Source: Balneolaceae bacterium
GTDB taxonomy: Bacteria > Bacteroidota > Rhodothermia > Balneolales > Balneolaceae
Assembly (NCBI GenBank): GCA_007123785.1
Contig: SLGL01000219.1
Coordinates: forward strand, 1 to 11,588
DNA length: 11,588 nucleotides
Reading direction: 5' to 3'
Shown: in pieces, positions 5,659 to 11,588 of the stretch
Layout: each line of letters starts with the position of its first letter
Numbering within the stretch: position 1 is the first letter of the stretch
Translations under genes and position numbers: made by a program
The notes under the pieces: generated by a model
What the model was told of the DNA's origin: nothing
Seen by the model: the letters and a program-made list of their open reading frames with translations, nothing else
The model's database searches: none

Positions 5659-7358
5659 TGAACAGATCAGACACTACAGATTTTGACGCCATTGTAATTG
5701 GTTCGGGAATCAGTGGCGGTTATGCAGCCATGGAGCTTTGCAAGAAAGGATACAAAACCATTGTGCTTGAACGCGGCAGAATGGTAAATCATGGAGAGTA
5801 TCCTACAGCTAATGATGATATGTGGGATCTGCCCTATCAAAACAGGGTTCCCCGTGAAGAAATTGAGAAACATTACAAAAAGCAGGACAGGCTCACCTGG
5901 TGGGTGCGTCAGGATAACAAACACTGGGTAAACAAAGACGATGAATACCCTTACGATGAAGATGTCCGTTTCGACTGGATTCGCGGCCATCATACAGGCG
6001 GGCGTTCGCTAATGTGGGGCAGGCACTGTTACCGTTTCAGCGACCTCGATTTTGAAGCCAATAAAAAGGAAGGAATCGCCATCGACTGGCCCATTCGCTA
6101 TGCAGATATTGAACCCTGGTACGATTATGTGGAGACGTTTGTGGGCATCAGCGGACAGGCAGAAGGCCTCAGCCAGGTGCCTGACGGGAAGTTTTTAAAA
6201 CCATTTCCATTGAATTGTGCAGAGCAGCATCTGCGGGAATCCGTTGCGAAAGTTTACCCGGATCGAGTGGTTACACCGGGACGAGTGGCCAATCTAACTG
6301 AATATGACCCAGAGGTGCACAAAGGCCGTCGCGGGAGATGTGTTTCGCGCAACCGGTGCTGGCGTGGCTGTCCCTTTGGTGCTTATTTCAGCAGCCAGTC
6401 GGCAACCCTCCCTGTGGCTGAGGAGACAGGCAACCTTACGATTCGTCCTCACAGTATTGTAAAAGAGATTCTTTATGATGAAGGTTCCGGTAAAGCCACC
6501 GGTATACGCCTGATTGATGCTGAAACGAAACAGGAGATGGAAATATCGGCACGACTTATTTTCTCTAATGCAAGCACGGTTGGCTCCACGGCCATTTTGC
6601 TGAACAGCCGTTCGGAAGCTTTTCCCAACGGGCTGGGCAATTCAAGCGGTGAACTGGGGCATAACATGATGGATCATCACTATGGGATGGGTGCATCTGG
6701 TATTCTCCCAAAACTGGAAAACTCCTATTACTCAGGCCGCAAACCGGTCGGTTTTTATATCCCGAGGTTTACCAACATTAATGAAGAGTCGAAAAGAAGT
6801 GACTACTTGCGTGGTTTTGGCTACCAGGGGTCAGCACAGCGTATCAACAATATCCCGGAAGGTGTTATAGGCCAAGATTTAAAAGATGTTGTTTTTCAGC
6901 CGGGTGCCTGGCAGATCGGGATGACCTGTTTCGGCGAACTGCTTCCCTATCATGATAATCGAATGTACCTCAATTTTAAAAAAACCGATCAATACGGCAT
7001 CCCCATCATAACGTTTGATGCAAAACTTCGCGAGAATGAAGAAAAGCTTCGAGTACATGGAGTTCAGTGTGCAGTAGAGATGCTGGAAGCTGCGGGGTGT
7101 GTCAACATCAGATCAAGCAACAATGCTACAGCTGTTGGGGCCTGTATTCATGAAATGGGCACTGCCCGAATGGGACACGATCCGAATAACAGCGTGCTGA
7201 ACCGATGGAACCAGATGCATGAGGTGCCTAATGTATTTGTGACTGACGGCTCCTGCATGACCAGTGCCGGCACGCAAAATCCCAGTATCACCTACATGGC
7301 ACTAACCGCAAGAGCGGTGGATTATGCTCACAGCCAGATGGTGGATGGACAGCTGTAA
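5658..7358 (+). CDS. GMC-family FAD-dependent dehydrogenase, large subunit
   Basis: 566 residues from ATG 5658, overlapping the previous stop by one base; a GTG at 5646 is a less likely start. The dinucleotide-binding motif GSGISG (15-20) with Glu38 in LERG binds FAD. HHTGGRSLMWGR (111-122) is the second flavin motif. The catalytic region has His498 in GACIHEMGTARMG and Asn541 in GTQNPSIT, the usual His/Asn pair that takes the hydride and proton from a sugar hydroxyl. There is no signal peptide; export probably depends on the Tat small subunit. Cys228, Cys234 and Cys238 (C-x5-C-x3-C, then PFGA) match the spacing I recall for the [3Fe-4S] site of Burkholderia FAD-glucose dehydrogenase. Likely oxidises a sugar, polyol or glycoside (possibly at C3) and passes electrons to a quinone or cytochrome; no cytochrome c subunit is encoded nearby. 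Confidence 0.93.
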   Translation: MNRSDTTDFDAIVIGSGISGGYAAMELCKKGYKTIVLERGRMVNHGEYPTANDDMWDLPYQNRVPREEIEKHYKKQDRLTWWVRQDNKHWVNKDDEYPYDEDVRFDWIRGHHTGGRSLMWGRHCYRFSDLDFEANKKEGIAIDWPIRYADIEPWYDYVETFVGISGQAEGLSQVPDGKFLKPFPLNCAEQHLRESVAKVYPDRVVTPGRVANLTEYDPEVHKGRRGRCVSRNRCWRGCPFGAYFSSQSATLPVAEETGNLTIRPHSIVKEILYDEGSGKATGIRLIDAETKQEMEISARLIFSNASTVGSTAILLNSRSEAFPNGLGNSSGELGHNMMDHHYGMGASGILPKLENSYYSGRKPVGFYIPRFTNINEESKRSDYLRGFGYQGSAQRINNIPEGVIGQDLKDVVFQPGAWQIGMTCFGELLPYHDNRMYLNFKKTDQYGIPIITFDAKLRENEEKLRVHGVQCAVEMLEAAGCVNIRSSNNATAVGACIHEMGTARMGHDPNNSVLNRWNQMHEVPNVFVTDGSCMTSAGTQNPSITYMALTARAVDYAHSQMVDGQL

Positions 7359-7438
7359 AACCGATACTCCAAACTTTATTTCACATTTGAAGCCCCCCAA
7401 AAAAAATCATTTAGCCTGCGAACTGAAATAACATCAAT

Positions 7439-9247
7439 GTGAAAAAAGTTATTCTTTATTCTTTAGCCGTATTGCTTCTCGTTTCTGGGATATGGGGCTA
7501 CAAACTAATCTGGGGCAAGCCCTTTAACATCGACCACTTTTTTGATCGTTATCTGATAGGAGCTGCCCTTTCAGAGCCTGAAATACTAACCATAATCGGT
7601 GTGGTTGATAACACCGTAATGGATTTTCACAGCCACAAACTTACGGATGCTTCACCTGCACATGATTATAAAATGCTGGAGAGGGATAAACAGTACCTGG
7701 AGACGCTTCAATCATACAACAGGGACCGGTTATCCGGCCAGAAAGCAATTACCTACGACATGGTAGAATGGCTGCTGGAAACCAATATTGAAGGTGAATC
7801 CTGGCTCTTTCACGACTACCCTTTGAATCAGACCTTCGGTATTCAGAGCGGCCTGCCTGAATTCATGACCACCAACCATCAGATCGTCGATAAAAAGAGT
7901 GCGGAAAACTATATCAAAAGGCTGCGGGCTTTTGAAACCAAATTTGAACAGGTTCGGGAGTCGGTGAATTACCGGGCAGATCGGGGTGTTATTCCCCCGC
8001 AATTTGTGATAGATCACGTGCTGAGGGAAATGAATGATTTTATATCTCAGCCTGCTGGAAAAAACCCGCTTTATGACAATCTTGAAACCACCCTTGCCGA
8101 ACTGAACAGCATTAATGAAGATGAAAAAAACAGGCTTCTCGCCGATGCATTATCAGCGATTCAAAATGAAGTGAGCACGGGATACGGCTACCTGATTGAA
8201 ACTTTTCAAGAGCTTCACCCTAAAGCCGGAGATGATGCAGGTGTATGGGCACTGCCGGATGGAGAGGAGTATTACCGGTATGTTACCCGATTACATACAA
8301 CGCTGTCTTTATCACCTGAAGATCTGCATCAAACCGGACTCAAAGAAGTGGAGCGCATCAAAATGGAAATGTTTGAACTTTTTGATCAGATAGGAATAAA
8401 TGGGGAGACGGTTGCCGATCGGTTTACGTTCCTGGATGAAAATCCCGATATGTTTTACCCCGACACAGCGGATGTTCGTGAGCAGATTATCGCCGATTAT
8501 TCCAAAAAAATTCAATTTCTGTACGAGAAAACAGCTTCTCTGTTTAAGCGAACGCCCAAAGCGGATATCGAAGTTAGACGGGTTCCGGAATATTTGCAGG
8601 AGACTGCGCCATTCGCCCGCTATAACATTCCGGCTATGGACGGAACCCGCCCGGGTATCTTTTTTATTAACCTCAGAAATATTGAGGAAGTAACCAGGTA
8701 CGGCATGATGACACTCAGTGCCCATGAAACCGTTCCGGGCCATCATTTTCAGTTAGCTCTCGCACAGGAAATCGAGAGTGTTCCACTTATTCGTCAAATT
8801 TATCCGTTTACGGCTTATACGGAAGGTTGGGCGCTCTACTCAGAGTGGCTGCTGGATGAAATCGGAATCTATGAAAACGATCCCTATGGAAACCTTGGTC
8901 GGCTACAGGCAGAAATGTTACGGGCCGTTCGGCTTGTTGTAGATTCCGGTATTCATATCAAGCGATGGACACGAGAGGAAGCTATCGACTATATGTACAA
9001 AAATACCGGATGGTCAAAGGGCGATGTGGTATCTGAGATTGAAAGGTACATCGTAATGCCGGGTCAGGCACTCTCCTATCAAGTAGGGATGATGCACATC
9101 CGGGATCTGCGTTCAAAAGCTGAATCCGGACTTGGTGATGCATTTGATCTGGCTGAATTTCACGATGTTGTGCTGATGAATGGTGCGCTACCTCTGGAAA
9201 TCTTAAGCGGTGTGGTTGAAAACTGGGTCAATGGAAAGCTTAACTGA
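7439..9247 (+). CDS. DUF885-family metallopeptidase-like protein, membrane-anchored
   Basis: 602 residues from GTG 7439. No ATG gives a sensible start: the one at 7437 is followed at once by TGA, and the next in frame comes after residue 60. Residues about 4-20 form a hydrophobic signal anchor after MKK. The long helical body has the DUF885 hallmarks: HETVPGHH (429-436), a zinc-peptidase-like HExxxGHH motif; Glu462 in YTEGWALYSEWL as a likely third ligand; PGQALSYQVGMMHI near the C-terminus; and a middle segment with VIPPQFVIDHVL. Members are thought to be periplasmic or surface peptidases, but few have been tested. It starts 80 bases after the dehydrogenase gene on the same strand, with no terminator seen between them, so co-transcription is possible. 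No functional link to sugar oxidation is evident. Confidence 0.9.
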   Translation: MKKVILYSLAVLLLVSGIWGYKLIWGKPFNIDHFFDRYLIGAALSEPEILTIIGVVDNTVMDFHSHKLTDASPAHDYKMLERDKQYLETLQSYNRDRLSGQKAITYDMVEWLLETNIEGESWLFHDYPLNQTFGIQSGLPEFMTTNHQIVDKKSAENYIKRLRAFETKFEQVRESVNYRADRGVIPPQFVIDHVLREMNDFISQPAGKNPLYDNLETTLAELNSINEDEKNRLLADALSAIQNEVSTGYGYLIETFQELHPKAGDDAGVWALPDGEEYYRYVTRLHTTLSLSPEDLHQTGLKEVERIKMEMFELFDQIGINGETVADRFTFLDENPDMFYPDTADVREQIIADYSKKIQFLYEKTASLFKRTPKADIEVRRVPEYLQETAPFARYNIPAMDGTRPGIFFINLRNIEEVTRYGMMTLSAHETVPGHHFQLALAQEIESVPLIRQIYPFTAYTEGWALYSEWLLDEIGIYENDPYGNLGRLQAEMLRAVRLVVDSGIHIKRWTREEAIDYMYKNTGWSKGDVVSEIERYIVMPGQALSYQVGMMHIRDLRSKAESGLGDAFDLAEFHDVVLMNGALPLEILSGVVENWVNGKLN

Positions 9248-9277
9248 CATAGTGTCGTTTCAATTCTATATTTTAGG

Positions 9278-9307
9278 TTGACATGGCAATAGATACAGTT
9301 TTATACT
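9278..9307 (+). promoter_or_regulatory. near-consensus promoter in a convergent spacer, antisense to the hydrolase gene
   Basis: A perfect TTGACA (9278-9283), an 18-base spacer and TATACT (9302-9307, five of six) lie in the spacer between the ends of two converging genes. It points rightward, antisense to the 3' end of the - strand hydrolase. No protein gene follows on the + strand. It may start a small RNA, or be a chance match. Confidence 0.3.
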
Positions 9308-9363
9308 AATTTTTTATTCTCATCACCAATACTGGGAACTTCACAGTCGGATTCGAACTTGAG

Positions 9364-11004
9364 TTAACTCGGTCCATAGTTCTTTTCTGCGAAGTAAGTG
9401 CGCAGGCGTGAAAGTTCTTCATCACTCCATTCTTGCGGTTCAGTGAGGGCAAGCCAGGAATCGAAATAGTGTTCTGCGGCATATTCATGGCCATATCCAC
9501 GTGGTGCAGTTCCCGTTGCCATATCTGCAGCAAGCTGTAACATAGTTACGATAGGAAACCAGCGCAGGTCTTCGGATACATCCGGCCCGCGGGGTGCCCG
9601 CATCCATTCCGGTTCATGACTGAACGAACTCGGTTCAAAAAAAGTAACCGGATCGCTGGCATATTGCAGGTACGCAATTCTGAATGTGCCCCATTCGGAA
9701 TCTGCTTCATTAAGTCCGCCATTTTGATTGGCAAACCGTACAACGGAACCATCCCGAAATTTGGGCAGCCAGGCCGGTGAATCGGGATTTCGTTCAAGTG
9801 TAAGGGTTCTCCATGTATTTTTTCGAAAAGGAGGCCCCACCCACAGGGCCCCGTGAAAGGGATCATTGATAATGTCGTACAGGTCAAAAGAACGGTCTGA
9901 ATTGAGTGCGCCGAGACTCAGGCCATGCAGGTAAAGTTTCGGACGTTCATCGTGAGGGAGTTCTGTCCAGTAATTGTAGACTTCACGAAACAGTGCTCGT
10001 GCCATGTCGGCCCCATATTCATCTTCAGCAAGCAGCGAAAGCGGACTCGGTAAATAGGAGTATTGTGCAGCCACACTGGCAATATCACCGCGGTGGAGAT
10101 ATTCAAGCGGATCAATTGCAGCCGGGTCCACCCATCCTGTTCCGGTGGGAGTAATGATAACCAGTGCCGAGCGGTCAAATGCGTTTACGCGTATCAGTTC
10201 TTCAAGAGCAAGTGTTGCACGCTCATCGAACGATTCCGATGCATGCATGCCTACATATACACGAATCGGATCCCGGACTTCACCGGAGGTAAATTCTCTG
10301 ATATCTTCCGCAGTTGGCCCGACAGATAGAAAACGACGTCCTTCTCTGCCCATTTCTTCCCAGGAAAGTATAGATTCGATACTGCCGGTTTTTATCGGTT
10401 CCGCCGGCTGATCATATTCGGGCTCCATCAATGCATCAAATTGTTGATACGAAGAGTCGGCAAATTGTAAGAGGAGGGAAAATAGTAACCCATTGGCAAC
10501 TAACCAGAACAGTACAAAGGTTGTTACCAGTCCTACTACATAAGATACCCGTCGTGGTATATAATGTTCGAGCTTTTTGGAAAGGTTACGTTTAATGGCC
10601 AAAAACAACCTGCCCAGTAGCAAAACAGTCAGGAATACAGCTACAGCGATGGTTCCGATCAGGAAAGGGTTTACTGTGGCATTTTCTTCGAGGCCCATCA
10701 ATTCACGCACAGAGTTTTGCCAGCCGCTTGCCTTCCATAAAAAAATCACGGCAATCAGTAAAAAAATGACCCCGGCAATAATCTGCATGATGGCCTGATT
10801 TTTTGACTTGGGTTTGGGCAATTCAAAATAGGACCAAAGCCATACCCACAAAACACCCACGCCGTAGCCTGATACGAGAGCAAGCCCTGAAATCACACCC
10901 TGTACAATTTCAGAGCGGGGTAATAAGGTCGGCGACATCGACAGGGCAAAGAACAACGTTCCTACCAGTAATCCGGTAGTGGAGAAATATCGGTCTAACT
11001 GCAT
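9364..11004 (-). CDS. membrane-bound alpha/beta-hydrolase family protein (Abhydrolase_9 type)
   Basis: 546 residues. The N-terminal third carries about five hydrophobic helices (roughly 8-28, 35-58, 70-90, 112-135, 153-180), matching the membrane domain PF15420. The C-terminal part (about 245-525) is the PF10081-type hydrolase domain: RVYVGMHASESFDERA (248-263), ALVIITPTGTGWVDPAAI, LYLHGLSLGALNSD with nucleophile Ser363 in a GxSxG elbow, YLQYASDPVTFF (445-456), RAPRGPDVSEDLRWFP and GYGHEYAAEHYFDSW. Ser363, Asp451 and His506 are a plausible catalytic triad by family comparison. The active domain should sit outside or inside the inner membrane depending on topology, which I cannot settle. The substrate is unknown, perhaps a lipid or ester. 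The ATG at 11004 is preceded by an in-frame stop with no other start between. It converges on the DUF885 gene. Confidence 0.88.
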   Translation of the reverse strand: MQLDRYFSTTGLLVGTLFFALSMSPTLLPRSEIVQGVISGLALVSGYGVGVLWVWLWSYFELPKPKSKNQAIMQIIAGVIFLLIAVIFLWKASGWQNSVRELMGLEENATVNPFLIGTIAVAVFLTVLLLGRLFLAIKRNLSKKLEHYIPRRVSYVVGLVTTFVLFWLVANGLLFSLLLQFADSSYQQFDALMEPEYDQPAEPIKTGSIESILSWEEMGREGRRFLSVGPTAEDIREFTSGEVRDPIRVYVGMHASESFDERATLALEELIRVNAFDRSALVIITPTGTGWVDPAAIDPLEYLHRGDIASVAAQYSYLPSPLSLLAEDEYGADMARALFREVYNYWTELPHDERPKLYLHGLSLGALNSDRSFDLYDIINDPFHGALWVGPPFRKNTWRTLTLERNPDSPAWLPKFRDGSVVRFANQNGGLNEADSEWGTFRIAYLQYASDPVTFFEPSSFSHEPEWMRAPRGPDVSEDLRWFPIVTMLQLAADMATGTAPRGYGHEYAAEHYFDSWLALTEPQEWSDEELSRLRTYFAEKNYGPS

Positions 11005-11184
11005 TCCTTCATTTTAGAAAAAGTTACAAATTGGTGCAAGTGGTATGGATACCGGAAGTTAACCCATTTTTGAGTTACAGACTTTATGTTCGATGATTTT
11101 CTATGTCACTTTGCATATTCAGATAGAAATTTCCTGCACAAAAATCGAAAATAAACAGAAAATATTTTTTCTTCTCACCCTTTC

Positions 11185-11237
11185 AAAGCGCTTTTAAATC
11201 AGTATGATACAAGTATTATATTCCGTAATAAGCGCTT
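11185..11237. promoter_or_regulatory. pair of GCGC-centred palindromes, possible LacI-family operators
   Basis: AAAGCGCTTT (11185-11194) and AAGCGCTT (11230-11237) are both perfect palindromes with central CG, and their centres are 44 bases apart. The shape AA-GCGC-TT with flanking A/T is typical of sites bound by LacI/CcpA-type regulators, which often control sugar genes. No LacI gene is in the window. Confidence 0.38.
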
Positions 11238-11341
11238 TTCTGTTATTATAAGCAGGCTATCTGACGAAACAGCTTTAAAAACTGAAAAAACCTTGACTGA
11301 TTTGAAACAATAGCCTTAACATTTAAATAAAATCAGGGTAA

Positions 11342-11371
11342 TGAATCACAGTTATTTTTCGGCATGATTCA
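11342..11371. repeat. inverted repeat TGAATCA ... TGATTCA
   Basis: Seven-base perfect arms (11342-11348 and 11365-11371) flank 16 bases containing a T-run. It follows the TTGACT/TAACAT promoter-like pair by about 20 bases and may be a protein-binding site or a leader stem. Confidence 0.35.
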
Positions 11372-11440
11372 GTTAGCATAAATAAAATATTGAGCAGATA
11401 TAATGATAATTTTTAAACCAGGATTAATGTCTTCTGACGA

Positions 11441-11454
11441 GTTTTTCGAAAAAC
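11441..11454. repeat. perfect 14-base palindrome
   Basis: GTTTTTCGAAAAAC is its own reverse complement. It lies inside the 20-codon frame in the right-hand non-coding region. It could be a dimeric regulator site. With no loop it is unlikely to be an RNA hairpin. Confidence 0.4.
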
Positions 11455-11588
11455 GAACCATTTAAGATAATTAGGATGATAGCGGATCGACTCGTCTGGT
11501 GACTCTTCCACACTTTTCCAGATGACATGGTTTTACTGAACTCTAACCTCTATTTCGTTTCACGCCAGTCCCGTACAAGTTTGCCGGG

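Larger units (their letters stand above)
11005..11588. other. 584-base region with no convincing gene, probable control region
   Basis: AT-rich throughout, with stops in all frames over most of its length. It should contain the promoter of the - strand hydrolase near 11010-11080. It also holds two GCGC palindromes, a TTGACT/TAACAT promoter-like pair on the + strand (11293-11298 and 11317-11322) and two inverted repeats, reported separately. A 20-codon frame (ATG 11403 to TAA 11465, starting MIIFKPGLMSSDEFF) has no family signature. At the right edge, a - strand frame reads PGKLVRDWRETK then TAG at 11550-11552; it could be the end of a gene outside the window, but 12 codons prove nothing. Confidence 0.5.

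Noticed and set aside
8312..8746. 144-residue reading frame opposite the DUF885 gene
   Set aside because: It is the shadow of a conserved coding region, with no recognisable motif.
1..11588. CRISPR array, rRNA, tRNA or insertion-sequence ends
   Set aside because: No regularly spaced repeats, no tRNA-like arm pattern and no transposase or terminal repeats were seen by eye on either strand.

Overview
The window looks like chromosomal DNA from a heterotrophic Gram-negative bacterium of the Bacteroidota / Balneolota-Rhodothermota group. This is an inference from protein style, not from a marker gene. The clues are Tat-exported proteins with a 'SRRKFL' or 'NRREML' motif, a Tat-lipoprotein plus GMC dehydrogenase pair, a Tex protein, AT-rich spacers, and starts that mostly lack a Shine-Dalgarno sequence.

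Left end (1-1218): a small accessory patch of toxin-antitoxin type. The last 23 codons of a RelE/ParE-like toxin run in from the left edge on the + strand. On the - strand, read right to left, come a PIN-domain toxin gene broken by a frameshift and a stop codon, an overlapping intact 57-residue partner (probable antitoxin), and a 112-residue conserved hypothetical protein. The 57-residue gene, the PIN gene and the ParE fragment were found by hand translation.

Middle (1483-9247): a Tat-signal TIM-barrel protein of the xylose-isomerase/AP-endonuclease-2 superfamily (+) faces the housekeeping RNA-binding protein Tex (-). Beyond a 332-base divergent spacer lies a coupled pair (+): a Tat lipoprotein of the gluconate 2-dehydrogenase subunit 3 family and a GMC-family FAD dehydrogenase. 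They overlap by one base (TAATG), and the large subunit is probably exported by riding on the small one. The enzyme has a C-x5-C-x3-C motif like the Fe-S site of FAD-dependent glucose dehydrogenase. A membrane-anchored DUF885 metallopeptidase-like protein follows. Together these suggest periplasmic sugar or glycoside oxidation plus peptide turnover; the substrate cannot be read from sequence.

Right end (9364-11588): a - strand five-helix membrane protein with a C-terminal alpha/beta-hydrolase domain, then 584 bases without a convincing gene. That stretch contains two GCGC-centred palindromes resembling LacI-family operators and other inverted repeats, so it may be the control region of a gene beyond the window.

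The points most worth a second look are the apparent loss of three of four metal ligands in the TIM-barrel protein, the Fe-S-like cysteine motif in the GMC enzyme with no cytochrome partner nearby, the decayed PIN toxin beside an intact partner, and a near-consensus promoter facing antisense into the hydrolase gene. No wholly new system is demonstrated.
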